Assembly: GCA_963920635.1 (NCBI GenBank)
Contig: OY987298.1
Location: forward strand, 33,945,787 to 34,009,786
Source of the DNA: Pseudeuparius sepicola
Taxonomy: Eukaryota; Arthropoda; Insecta; Coleoptera; Anthribidae
Length of the DNA: 64,000 nt
Direction of reading: 5' to 3'
This document shows positions 20,750 to 31,427 of this stretch, piece by piece. A model generated the notes under the pieces. The model was not told where the DNA came from. It did no database searches and saw nothing but the letters and a program-made list of their open reading frames with translations. Position numbers and translations under genes: made by a program. The first letter of the stretch is position 1; every line of letters begins with the position of its first letter.

Positions 20750-23617
20750 TTAAAAAATAATTAATCTACTGTGCCACAACGGCAGTCACCACTGTAATGG
20801 GTGCCAAGATCCGAACGGCCCAAGAGTTGAATCGTGCAAGACCAGAACCACGAATGGCTCAATGGGAAATGCGACTAAATCGGAAGATCGAGAGTCTCCG
20901 TAAAGACATAGGACAAGTGACGGAATATATCAGAGGAGTTAGAACTAGAAGGATCCAGAGGGCGGTGCAGGCAATAATGAGCCGCACCCAAATGCATTCT
21001 CGGCATGACCCCGCGAACAGCACTGCTCAACAATGTCTTGACACATTAAAACAAAAACTTTCTGTTTTCGCAGGGCGTCTGAGGAGATACAAGGCTAGTA
21101 ACAACAGGAAACGAGACAACAAACTCTTTGAACGATCAGAAAAGGGTTTCTACCGGGCTTTTAATTCTAGCGCCGATGCCACAAATGCGAGTTACCCTAG
21201 CAGAGAACAGGTCGACGGTTTCTGGAGAAATCAACTTGCCACACCAGGTCCATACAATGTCAGTGCAAGCTGGATCAGCGAAGAACGCGAGATGGGCCGG
21301 AAATATAGCCAGATGCAACACGAGCAATTCACAACCGCTGAGGTATCCGTCTTGCTTGATCCTCTGAAAATGCCATTGTTTCTTACACAGGGTGCAACCT
21401 ACCTGTTACCAAAAGACCAGCGGAATACGGATAACCCTGCCAAGTACCGCCCAATAACCTGCTTGCCTACGCTGTACAAGATAATCACATCTTGCCTTAC
21501 GCAGCGAATATAGGCTCACTGCGAGCGGAACAACATCATTGCAATGCAGCAGAAGGGCTGCTCGAAGGGCGCACTGGGATGCAAAGAGCAACTCATCATA
21601 GACTCTGTCATCTGCAACCAGGCTCATTCCAAGCAACGAAACCTCCACATGGCTTATGTGGACTACAAAAAAGCATTTAATTCCGTACCTCACGACTGGC
21701 TCACAGGTATCTTAAAGCTGTATAAAATAGATCATCATACAGTTTCCTTTTTAGAACACGTTATGACAACCTGGCGCACTAAGATACAACTCAGAACCGC
21801 AGACAGTAACATCGAGACCGACACAATCAACATCCGAATAGGGATTTTCCAAGGAGATTCACTCAGTCCACTGTGGTTCTGCATGGCGATGAACCCTCTA
21901 TCACATCGGTTGAACTCTACAAAATATGGCTTCGCTATCAAAAGCAACAACGCAGAAGCGATCAAATTGAATCACCTATTATATATGGATGATTTAAAAC
22001 TGATCGCCGCAACCAAAAACCAACTAACGCAAATGCTTAAAATTGTAGAGGAGTTCTCCAGGGACATCGGAATGCTGTTTGGACTGGACAAGTGCCGCAC
22101 CCTTAATATCATCCGGGGAAAGCTCGAACAAAGCGGACACGAGATGCAGGACGGCCAGGAGATCGAAGCAACGAGCAAGGGAGATACATACAAGTATCTC
22201 GGGATGAAACAAGCTCAAAGGATAGACCATCGAACAATGAAGACTGATTTAACAAATGAATTCATCAAGAGAGTAAGACAAGTAGTGCGAACTGATCTTA
22301 ACAGCAGGAATTTGTTTAAGGCCCTGAACACGTATGCGTGCTCTGTACTCAGCTATTCGTTCGGAATAGTGAATTGGACCAACACGGACATCAACAACCT
22401 GCAACGAAAAGTTAGGACCCTACTGACAAAAGCTCATAAACATCATCCCCGTAGCGCCGTAGAAAGAACAACTCTGCCACGTCAACTAGGAGGAAGAGGA
22501 TTGGCAGATCTCAGCAAGCAATTGGACCAACAAATATTAAATCTGCGTAATTATTTCTACAGGCAGGCCAACAGCTCCACACTACATAGGGCTATATGCG
22601 GAGCAGACGTCTCAACACCGCTACGTCTGACGGAACACGAGCGTCAAAATCACCACCGAACCGACAACGATAAACTACAGAGGTGGTTGGAGAAGCCGCT
22701 GCACGGGAGGCATCCTAATGAGGTTAACCAGGAACATGTTGACAAGTTAGCGTCGAACTATTGGCTGACCTCGGGACGAATGTTCCCCGAGATGGAAGGC
22801 TTCTTACTGGCCATACAAGATCAGGTTATACCAACTCGCAACTACCTAAAATTCATTGTAGGAGATGCATCGGTAGTGGATGACAGATGCAGATACGGGT
22901 GCCCAACTTCAGAAACAATCCAGCACATAACAGGAGGATGTCAGATGTTCGCATCAACGGAATATAAGGAACGACACGATTCGGTTGCCAAGATCTTGCA
23001 CCAGGAACTGGCGGAAAAGCTGCTGCTTGTGCAGGCAGAGAGGGTCCCATATTACAACTACACACCTGAGCCTGTTCTTGAGAACAGCAACTACAAGATG
23101 TACTGGGATCGTACAGTTCTGACAGATCAACGAGTTGCCCATAACAGACCGGACCTTATAATAGTTGATAAAATTTCTAGGCAGACAACTCTGATTGATG
23201 TGGCCATCCCGAACAACAACAACCTGCGTGTGAAGCAAGTCGAGAAGATCGCGAAGTACAGAGATTTAGAAGAACGAATTAGAAGGCAATGGGAAATGGA
23301 GAACATCCAGACGATTCCAATCATCATGTCAACAACTGGTGTTATACGAAAAAGTTTGCTGAGAAACATCAAGGAGCTGGGTCTAACTGATAGTCTTTAC
23401 AGGTCCATGCAGAAAGCGGTACTACTTGCGACAGCCCGAACCGTCAGGAAATTCATGGGGAGTGCAGGAACGTCCAATAACATCAATGTCACCTAAGGCC
23501 CGATAACATGGCAAGGGTCTCGTCCGAGCCAGATCCTTATGGTATCCGGGATACCCGGGATCTGAGTGAATGTTCCCCAGAGAGGGAGTGCGAATGCCTT
23601 TTGGCTAAGTCGAGATA
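20750..23617 (+). mobile_element. Dong/R4-type non-LTR retrotransposon in a TAA repeat
   Basis: Boundaries are set by the flanking TAA tracts. The 3' UTR (23497-23613) follows the stop codon directly and runs into TAATAA. Restriction-like endonuclease, CCHC motif and TAA target together match the Dong group. Confidence 0.88.
20764..23496 (+). pseudogene. R4/Dong-clade LINE polyprotein, one in-frame stop
   Basis: A single reading frame runs ~910 codons, broken only by TAG at 21511-21513. The N-terminal part (KIESLRKDIGQVTEYI) precedes the RT: NPAKYRPITCLPTLYKI, MAYVDYKKAFNSVPHDWL, FQGDSLSPLWFCMAM and catalytic YMDD at 21982-21993. The C-terminus has a CCHC motif (C-x3-C-x7-H-x4-C near 22890-22940) and the restriction-like endonuclease core RPDLIIVDK with DVAIPNNNN, typical of the R2/R4/NeSL lineage rather than the APE lineage. 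The element is 5'-truncated: no N-terminal zinc fingers. It is younger than the jockey-like copy it interrupts, since only one stop has accumulated. Confidence 0.93.
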
Positions 23618-23635
23618 ATAATAATAATAATAATA

Positions 23636-24061
23636 ATTCTCACCCTCACAATACTCCAAACTAGGAGTACCCCAGAAGCAATGCTTGTGCGGGGGAGGGG
23701 GGCAATTACTATTATTTTGTCTTCGTTGCCATTTGCGGCTAGGGCCGACTTTTTTCCCGATAGAACTAGGATAGCATTCGCTCAAGTACTACGGAAAACC
23801 CTAGAAAACCGTAGTAATCCCAGTGAGTGTAGGACAATTAGTAAATCACACGGATAAAGCTATTTAGGAGCAATACCGTGAACCCACATTTGTCTAGCGC
23901 TCTTGGCCATAGCGGTGTTTTTCTTTAAAAACATATGCATGCGTCTGCCTCGAACCAAGGTCGATCGAAGGCAGAAAAACATGCAGTCTAAAAAGTCAGC
24001 GTCGGTACGAGCGACGCCACCGCGGCCCCAGTATTGAGTATCAGTATGGTATTGGTATAAC
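23636..24061. other. Unassigned segment between Dong-type LINE and jockey 3' part
   Basis: This ~425 bp belongs to neither neighbour recognisably. It contains GGGGGAGGGG and an inverted pair CTACGG...CCGTAG near 23795-23818. It could be the 5' part of another element in the same TAA tract, or sequence from a second insertion. No coding frame supported. Confidence 0.4.
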
Positions 24062-24890
24062 GAGGTGCTCGAGAGACCTGAATTTATGCGTGATCTGGGT
24101 GTTTTATTTGATAGTAAATTATCCTTCATACATTACATTAATACTATCATATCGGACGCCTCTCGGATGTATGGATTAGTCGTAAGATGCACAAGAGATT
24201 TCACTAACGTTGACGTAATTAAGACATTGTTCTTTACGTTTGTCAGATCTAAGTTGGAGTATGCTTCCATAATTTGGGCACCGGGTTATGCAGTTCATGT
24301 AGACAACATCGAGAGAGTCCAGCGGAGGTTCCTCAAACTGCTTGCATTCAGGTTGGATGGTTTTTACCCTCCCCAAGGTTTCCCACAAGAAGTATTGCTG
24401 GACAGATTCCAAATTTCCTCACTGGCAGTGAGACGGCAATATTTTTCTCAGATGCTGTTGTTCAGGGTTCTCAACGGCAGTGTTGAGTGCTCAGTTATCT
24501 TGAGTCGCCTGGGGTTCTCGGTGCCACGCTTGACCTCTCGACAAATGAGGACTTTTTATTTATCTGCTCCAAGAACAAATGTGCTAAATTTCCCACCACT
24601 CTATCAAATGTGTAATATCTAGAGACGTGGACATATTTAATTGAAAGTTGTCTCAACTGCGAAGATTTTTCTTTTCTCTTTAATGTTTATGTAATCTTAC
24701 TGCTGCATTACTGGAATTTGAAATTTGAAGTTTAAAGTCGGAAATGTAAAATTTTGCATCTAGTTAATATATTGTATAGATTATAATTATTTGTATGTGT
24801 ATTTGATTTGTTATCCTGTCTTGTAATTGGGATCTTTCCTGTAAGATAGTGTGCCTCTAAAGAAAGAAAGAAATAAATAAATAAAATTTC
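24062..24890 (+). pseudogene. Jockey-like LINE: RT C-terminal region, 3' UTR and tail
   Basis: The frame 24065-24622 reads EFMRDLGVLFDSKLSF, then FVRSKLEYASIIWAPGY and ERVQRRFLKLLAF, the standard post-RT region of jockey/CR1-like LINEs. It continues the fragment ending at 20726. After the stop an AT-rich 3' UTR ends in a simple tail (AAAGAAAGAAATAAATAAAT) at about 24860-24888. Confidence 0.88.
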
Positions 24891-24910
24891 TATTTTGTTT
24901 AGTTTTTGTT

Positions 24911-24958
24911 TGTGCATGTGCCATATACCTATAAAATATAGGTATGTGGCATGTGCAC
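24911..24958. repeat. 48-bp hairpin
   Basis: GTGCATGTGCCATATACCTA is mirrored at the right end (TAGGTATGTGGCATGTGCAC). No flanking direct repeat is seen. Confidence 0.75.
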
Positions 24959-24983
24959 GTAATTTCTAATAACCTGTTCTGAG

Positions 24984-26953
24984 TAGAGGCCCTGTATGAC
25001 ACGAAAAGTGACAGTTATTCGTTTTAACAGAGGTTGGACAACGATCGGATCTCTCTCTCTGGCGAGGGTCTTATTTTCCCTATGAAATTCATTTTGTGCA
25101 ACAGACATATATTTTTTCGCTCTTTCTAACATTCCCCTAGCAGCACGATGAATATCAAAATTGGATTTTAAGGTTAAGCTAACGACAGTTAACTGCCATA
25201 AGCGTAGGTAGATGAGGGCACAGTTTAAAATGTATAAAAATATAGATAAAACCAATAAATAGGTAAATAGGTTAGGTAGTACTATGTTATTTGCAAAGCT
25301 TCACTAATAATAATTATTGAAGTTTGAATGGAAAAGTGAAGAAACATATAATTTGTTCCAAGAAAATAGAAATTTTAGGATATCAGGATAAACACATTTA
25401 TTAAATTTTTGTAGAAGGGTGGTATATGTAGATAGATATGTACATAAAATTAAACAAGGCTCTAGCATACCAACTAATCAAACTTTCGAATATTTCTTCA
25501 ATAGGAATCATAGCTGCAATAATAATTATTATTCCGTTCATTTAAAAATAAATAAGGTCTTTTAAATGGTTTTACTGTATGGTTTCGTTTCTTCAAACTC
25601 TCTTCTTATACCTACCATCATAATTTTAAGACAATTAATACTGAAATTTGTACGGAACAAAAAGTTGGAAAGTTTGTTTTGGTAATATGAATCAACCAAT
25701 AATAATAGGAATTAGGCTGAATAAAAAAATGAGTACCTAGGTATTTAATATCGATATATTAGCCTCTCATTCTTTTTTTTGTAAAATAAAAGTTAATAAC
25801 TTTTTAATGCAAGAGAGATCATCTACATTTCAATAAAGAAGACAACAGTATTTTTGTTTTCAAAGATATATTGTAAGTAAATAGGAAAAATCAAACTAGT
25901 ACAAGTTCTCAGACATTTATACATATTTAATAATGGTTCTTTCTTGCTAAAGTCACGTTCATCAAACGTTGCAGGAGATGCTCCTTTCTTCAGCACAACC
26001 TGACACTCAAAATCCATGTCACAGAAGTGAACCTGTGAAAGTTAAAGAACTATAAATTTAAGCTACCTAAACATAATAAAACGCTGCCATCAAATGCTAT
26101 TTTTTTATCAGCAAGAAATTTGTAATGGAATATAAGCTCACACATTTAACTGACTACACAAAAAGGGTTCTTTATATTCCCACCCGTGTTAACTTCTTTT
26201 TTGTCCGATTTTGTTGGTCTTGGTGTAAAATAAAGCTCCTTCAAAACTTCCTCTCTCTAACACATATACTTACTTACATTTTTATTATTCCATGAAACGA
26301 AAAAATGCCTATCCGGGTCCAGTAAACATACCTACCTAACAGGTTTTACCTCCTTGAAGGGCAAAAATTTTAATTTTATCTCTTTAACATTGGGAAATTT
26401 TCATAAGAATTCTAATAGGGGGTTTGTAGAACCTTATGGACTTTTATTGAAAATAAATAGGTAGCTACTAATATTTAATACGTATATTAATTTAGGTATC
26501 TTATGTTATGTTGCTGATGCAGATTAAGAAAGTTATTCTGCAGATTAAAATCACAGATCAAACAAAAAATAAAAAGGAACTTGAGATACTTATGTAATTA
26601 AATTTACTTACCTCGCAAATTTTCGTATCATTTCCAACTCTCATGTTAGGGTATTTCATTTGCACCATCCTGCTCATTCTTCTGCGCTTTTTGGAAAGGG
26701 TGTTATGAAAAATTCATCCTGCTCAGAATTCTTGCAGTTTCTTATTACACAAGATGTCACTTTTAACTGTTAACATTCCTTTTTGCAAAAGAAAATGAGC
26801 ACGCTCAATAATTTGTTGACAGTTTTGTTGACAAACTGGCACCCGCCAAGATAAGAATATAATAAAAACAATGTTACTAGATCTGCCAAAATCTGTTGTC
26901 CAACCTCTGTTAAAAGGAATAACTGTCACTTTTCGTGTCATACAGGGCCTCTA
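24984..26953 (-). mobile_element. THAP-containing DNA transposon remnant (P-superfamily candidate)
   Basis: Terminal inverted repeats of about 55 bp (TAGAGGCCCTGTATGACACG, then AAAAGTGACAGTTATTC, then ACAGAGGTTGGACAAC) enclose 1,970 bp. A perfect 8-bp target duplication GTTCTGAG lies at 24976-24983 and 26954-26961. The minus strand encodes a broken THAP domain. 8-bp duplications occur in P and hAT; a THAP domain is the N-terminal DNA-binding module of P transposases, so P superfamily is preferred, although the TAGAG start is also hAT-like. The catalytic domain is absent. The 112-bp MITE at 11699-11810 shares its ends. Confidence 0.85.
25823..26751 (-). pseudogene. THAP zinc-finger domain of a P-type transposase, two exons, frameshifted
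   Basis: Exon one (26751-26612) starts CVIRNCKNSEQDEFFITPFP with the first Cys pair (C-x4-C) and the FF..PFPK motif. It meets a stop/frameshift, then continues MSRMVQMKYPNMRVGNDTK and ICE. It ends at a GTAAGT donor; the intron is 26611-26033. Exon two (26032 down) continues in phase as VHFCDMDFECQVVLKKGASP, giving the C-x2-H pair (ICEVHF) of a C2CH THAP finger, then ATFDERDFSKKEPLL. THAP domains bind DNA at transposon ends. No intact start codon or catalytic domain is visible. Confidence 0.82.
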
Positions 26954-27340
26954 GTTCTGAGTGTAGTCCATTGAGGTAGTATGGAGGGGAGAAGCTGTTA
27001 TGTGACCCAACACGGGTTCACCTACGTCATAGATTACAAGAACAACGTCAATTTGTTGTGCTAAAAGTGTATTAAAAGTGGCTAAAAGTGCAGTTTTCCT
27101 TGTTATTGCGAGCTATTGCATGACCTCTGGAAATAAAATGTCATGTGCTTTGTTGCAGTAGCAATTCTAAAGTGGATAAAAAGAAATTCACAGGAATTAC
27201 ATTTCATTTATGTATAAGTCTATGGTTTTTCTACATTTTTTATAATTTTACTAGGAATACTGTTTAATCAGACCCTGGCGTGGATCACAGACTTAGCCAC
27301 ACCCCTTGAACCCGTTTGCTATATGCGACAAAGTAATGTC

Positions 27341-27671
27341 CAATGAATAAAGAACCCCAGGAAGGAGCCAAAGCTCTATGGGCATTATAAAATACGTGAG
27401 ACGGAAATCGCCCTGTATGGAGATGAATTTTGACAAAATATTTTTATATTTGACAGTTGTCACGGTGGTTTGTGCTATTAGATATTTGTGTAGTTCTTCG
27501 ATAAGTACTTTTTGGAGATCTATTATGGTTAGCTGTGTGGCCTGCGACTATTCCGTGACTACCAGAACAAAATGTTTGGGGGATAACATTATATCGGTAA
27601 GTACTTTTGTAAACTGGACTGGTCCAGCGTAAAGCCCAAATTTGCTCCTTCCCGGGGTTCTTTATTCATAG
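27341..27671 (+). mobile_element. Non-autonomous P/hAT-type MITE with THAP-like exon (copy 2)
   Basis: 331 bp with ends CAATGAATAAAGAACCCC and C[T]ATGAATAAAGAACCCC (inverted), flanked by GTAATGTC (27333-27340 and 27672-27679). The plus strand carries ATG at 27525, 24 codons starting MVSCVACDYSVTTRTKCLGD, and a GTAAGT donor at 27597. It is the inverted, slightly shorter relative of 7719-8080. The element keeps promoter-side sequence and first exon only. Confidence 0.8.
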
Positions 27672-27678
27672 GTAATGT

Positions 27679-27723
27679 CAGAGCATATAAAACAACGTAA
27701 TGTCAGAACATATAATGTGCTCT
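27679..27723. mobile_element. 45-bp hairpin-like insertion, 8-bp repeat GGTAATGT
   Basis: CAGAGCATATAA...TATAATGTGCTCT lies between GGTAATGT at 27671-27678 and 27724-27731. The target includes the last base and the target duplication of the preceding MITE. It lies 13 bp from the left end of giant element A. Confidence 0.6.
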
Positions 27724-27736
27724 GGTAATGTTATGG

Positions 27737-28057
27737 GGTAGTGCGTAAATGGTTCGAAAAGTGAAATGTTCGAAAGGTAATGGTTCGAAACGGTAATGGT
27801 TCGAAACGTGAAAAGTTCGAAAATACGCGGACCGTGAAATGTTCGAAACGAGAAAAGTTCGAATATGCGCTGACCGCAAAATGTTCGAAAATCACGGCAC
27901 CGTGAATGGTTCGAAACGTGAAATGTTCGAAACGAGAAAAGTTCGAAAATACGCAGACCGTGAAAAGTTCGAAAATCCCGGCACCGTTAATGGTTCGAAA
28001 CGTGAAATGTTCGAAAATACGCCGACCGAGAAAAGTTCGAAAAGTGAATTGCGCATG
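27737..28057 (+). repeat. TTCGAA array, left terminal repeat of A
   Basis: Fifteen TTCGAA sites occur in ~310 bp. Start-to-start spacing is 16 or 26 bp, with a single 15. Two kinds of spacer alternate: GTGAAA/GAGAAAAG-like 10-mers and 20-mers containing CGCGGACCG or CGGCACCG. Stop codons are rare in all frames, which creates misleading open frames on both strands. Confidence 0.95.
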
Positions 28058-28473
28058 CGCAGCCATTCAAGAGAAGCGACACACACATTCTGGCGGCCGA
28101 CTTCACAACTAATCTCTATTGTGGGATGTTCAGATTTTCTTTTGTCGTTTTGTTTTAAATTATTTAGTCTTTGTTATCTGTTTATTGGTTTTTATTGTTG
28201 AAGTTGAAAGTTAAAAGCACGATTCACGTTATTAGCCGCGTTCCTTTTGCCCCTACACTGAGAACTTTAGCTCAATTGTTAGCCGAGCCACTGTTTGTTT
28301 TTTCCTGTCAAAGGCTCATCTTGATCCTGCAGATAGCGAAGTTGAAAGGTCTAGCAGCTTTTTGCCAAGGTAAAAATAAACTAGCAAAAATATTTCAGTA
28401 TTTCCCTTGTTCTTGTAAATTTTGTATTAATAGTTACAGCAATATGATTGACACTCCGTTGATCGGAGGACTG

Positions 28474-28504
28474 CATCGAACTGACATCCTTTGTCAGTTC
28501 AATG
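28474..28504. mobile_element. 31-bp hairpin insertion, 8-9-bp repeat GGAGGACTG
   Basis: CATCGAACTGACA and its near-inverse flank a 5-bp loop; GAGGACTG stands at 28466-28473 and 28505-28512. The mirror copy in B is at 63028-63058, so the insertion predates the A/B split. Confidence 0.75.
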
Positions 28505-28749
28505 GAGGACTGACAATCTGCAGGGTTGCTGCTTGCAAAAGTAATTATAGGCAACAAGCTTTTACCGTTGACTGAAGAGTGAACACCCAACGCTTTTACG
28601 TTCCAAAAAAACTGCATGATAAGAAATCGAAAGCATTAGTAAAAAGATCAATTGGAAAATAAACTTGAAGCACAAATAAAAGGAATTACACCAAGACAAC
28701 TAAAGGAAGATGGTAGGTATATAAAATAATAGTTATTTATGTATCAAGG

Positions 28750-28853
28750 GAATTATAAGGGCCTTAATTATCGATGGCAAAGTTTGCGTCCCGAAGGCCT
28801 CCGGCCCGAGGGACAGCAATTGCCTGAGGTTATTAAGGCCCATTAATTCCCGT
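28750..28853. repeat. ~103-bp foldback present in A, absent from B
   Basis: GGGAATTATAAGGGCCTTAA and its inverse (TTAAGGCCCATTAATTCCC) enclose a GC-rich core. B at about 62795-62802 reads CACCACCCTTGATAC straight through. No clean target duplication is visible. Confidence 0.7.
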
Positions 28854-29512
28854 GGTGCATAGATAATTTTATTTCTGACCGATTTCAATAAAATATTGTT
28901 CATTTTTAAAACGGAAAAATGTTTATATTATAAGGGCCTTAATTAGGACCGATGTTCAGTTTTCATTTCATAAATATATACACATATATGTATATTAGCA
29001 TTTTTTATTTTATTTTTACTTGTGAAAGGTAGAGGGAATTATAGAATCTATAATGTCCCAAGGGAGTTATGACCCTCTTTATTGATAGCGTAACTATGAG
29101 GATATAAGCTTATAATATCCCGGTCAGAAATAAAAATATTTTTTATATGGTTGTGTATCTACCTTTTTTTTTTGTTTCAGCTATACCTACCATAAACAAA
29201 GACATATAATGTTATAGGTATGTCTTTGAGCACAAACTTGCCTCAACCTATCAATTTGTCATCGAAAAGATCTGAAAAAAAAAGTCAATAAAGAGCAGAA
29301 GATCATTGTTGATGCATTATTGCTGAGGCTGATCCCTTGACGACTAACTCTGTTCTTCAGGCTGGGAATGAAAATGTGCTGTCTATCAGCAAGAAACCAA
29401 CTCCATCCATACCCACCCTTTGCCTTGACAGTTAACTTTAGGTACGCCGAAACCATATACCTCTAGCAACCTATACCGTGCAAAAGAGGCTATTAATTTT
29501 TAGGCAGTGCTC

Positions 29513-30065
29513 GCTCTCATTGGCGAGTTGAGTCACGTGACTTCTTTGGACGTACATTTAACTCCGTACACGTCCGAAGTAAACTTTATAGATACGTCGG
29601 AAGCCGTCGGAAGTGCATTTTTCTCGAGCATCTTTGCAATAAGGAGCGTATGCCCTCCTTCTTGGAGAAAAAAGAAGGGGGCATTCGCACCATATTGTGG
29701 CAGTCGGCAGCGATGCGTGCTGCCTTATGGAAAAAAAGTGGTGCCGAATGTCGGGGGGGGGGGGGGGGGTAGCTAAAATTGCAAGAAAATCGGGGGTGGG
29801 TTACACCATTGGAAATAATTACCACTTCATTTTTCATACCACAGCGCCCATCGCCGAAAAAGGAGGGCATACGCAATATAAAATATGAGACAAGATAGGT
29901 CTGAATAATCTTGGACATCGTCCAATCTACTTAGTAAACAAGCCGATTCATCATCCATCGAAAGGTAGAAAAAAGGTGATGTGTCACGTGACTCAATCCA
30001 CCAATGAGAACGCAAGACGTATACCGACTTTTATATACGTCGGACATATAAATAGCCACTTCCTA
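29513..30065. mobile_element. Foldback MITE with CACGTGAC arms (A copy)
   Basis: GCGAGTTGAGTCACGTGAC near 29523 is mirrored near 29985-30012, and the outer parts (GACGTATATAAAAGTCGG, TGGCTATTTATA) form the terminal repeat, better preserved in B (about 58025-58635). A 17-base G run (29752-29768) differs in length from B. No coding content. Confidence 0.7.
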
Positions 30066-30849
30066 ATTTTTAACCCTAAATGAGGCGGAAAATTTGAGAT
30101 AATTTATATGGGTGGGTTCCATAAATTATGTAATATCTTGATTGTTGTTTTATGCAAAATGGAAATTAATTTAATTGAAATTTAGCATTTAGAGTCAGAT
30201 TTTTGTGGTTTTAAGATGTTAATGTTGAATTAATACCAAAAATATTGTAGTAACACTGTACACCTAGGTGAAAAAACATTTAAGAAAAAAGTAAAGCAAT
30301 ATTTGGCATCCAAAGCATTTTATTATGTTGAGGACTACCTCGCAAACAATTTTACTGATTTTAACTGATGGTATACTATAATCCTCGCCCATTTTGTGGA
30401 ATGTTAGTTTTTAGTGGTGTCTTAACTATATGACTCATACAATTTTACACTTTGACTGTTGTATGAGTGGAATCATTGGTGTGACTTGTAAAAGCATTTT
30501 TTTTGTATTATTACCAATAAATTCTATCCGTTGTGACTGTTGTTATAGATATAACAAATAATAATAAATGGTCTGCATAAAACTCCCAACGTGTGTTTCA
30601 TTTTCATTAGGTTATGGGCCCAGTCGCATGTTTTTAATAGATGATCAAAAAACCACAAATGCATTGAGCACGGTTTTTTTTTAATGATCAATTTCAGTTT
30701 AATAAGGAAGGCTCTGGTCTCTGGAGCAAGTGTACATCTAACATCCAAGAAAGATTTTTTTAGGAACATAGCGAAGAGCAAAAGGAAGAAAAACATGAAG
30801 TTGTGATTAACTAAATTTTTTACGTTATGCAGAACTTCCGACTAATTTG

Positions 30850-31141
30850 TTGTCTGTAAGGAAACTTATTAAAATGGGCAAGAAGAAAGAGGATGTAAAA
30901 TCTATAATTCTAAAAACCAGCTGATGAGAATAGCAGGTTTGACAGATAATGACGTTTACAAATTGAGGTTTGAAAAATCACAAAGATGTTTGTGAGCAGA
31001 TACGACAAATATGTACGACAGTGACAGATGAAGTCTGGCATCGCAGATTTGCTCATTTAAACTCAGACTAATGAATAAACATTAGTCTGAGCATTTAAAC
31101 TACAAAAAAGACCTAAAAAGCACACGAAAGAAGGTGTTGTT
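30850..31141 (+). pseudogene. Fragment of a copia-like gag-pre-integrase region (A copy)
   Basis: The frame around 31031 reads TDEVWHRRFAHLN, the H-x-R-x-x-H gag-pre-integrase motif of Ty1/copia polyproteins. It then continues after an inserted hairpin as YKKDLKSTRKKVLLK. Upstream remnants include KKLIKMGKKKEDVKSI. It is a small isolated fragment; the same fragment is mirrored in B (about 56950-57240). Confidence 0.65.
31062..31091. mobile_element. 30-bp hairpin insertion in the copia fragment, 8-10-bp repeat CATTTAAACT
   Basis: CTCAGACTAATG, a 6-bp loop and the perfect inverse lie between CATTTAAA at 31054-31061 and 31092-31099. Removing the insert and one repeat restores the codon order ...AHLN-YKK..., so the uninterrupted coding fragment is the ancestral state. 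Also present in B at 57006-57035. Confidence 0.8.
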
Positions 31142-31256
31142 GAAGGTTAACCTATTAAGTTTACCTTAGAAATTGAAAATAATAATCAATTACCTTCCTT
31201 AAATGTTTCTATACTGAAATCAGATAGTAGATAGTATAGAAACTATTTTAGCGTAG

Positions 31257-31427
31257 ACTGACGTATTAATAAGACTTCTCACGGCTATAGCTTCATGTCC
31301 CGGAAAGAAGATGGCGCCTATGGTCCACAATGTATTTTGCATTGTATTTTGTCTCCGGGAAGCGCATGGTGGGACAGAGAACTGTCAAACATGACAGCCG
31401 TGAGCAGTCTTTATTAATACGTCAGTC
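31257..31427. mobile_element. ~170-bp MITE (A copy)
   Basis: Ends GACTGACGTATTAATAAGAC and TCACGGCT are inverted at the right end (AGTCTTTATTAATACGTCAG). The mirror in B is about 56680-56855. Confidence 0.75.

Larger units (their letters stand above)
28058..29500. other. Interior of A, no gene recognised
   Basis: The open frame 28171-28575 has no recognisable motif and its mirror in B is broken, so it is not called. A 31-bp hairpin insertion (28474-28504) and an A-only ~103-bp foldback (about 28750-28853) lie here. Confidence 0.5.

Noticed and set aside
27737..28057. Heat-shock element cluster
   Set aside because: Heat-shock elements use GAAnnTTC or TTCnnGAA pentamer spacing; here TTC and GAA are adjacent and spaced in 16/26-bp steps.
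28171..28575. 134-codon frame as a gene
   Set aside because: No domain recognised, overlaps a hairpin insertion, and the mirror in B is broken.
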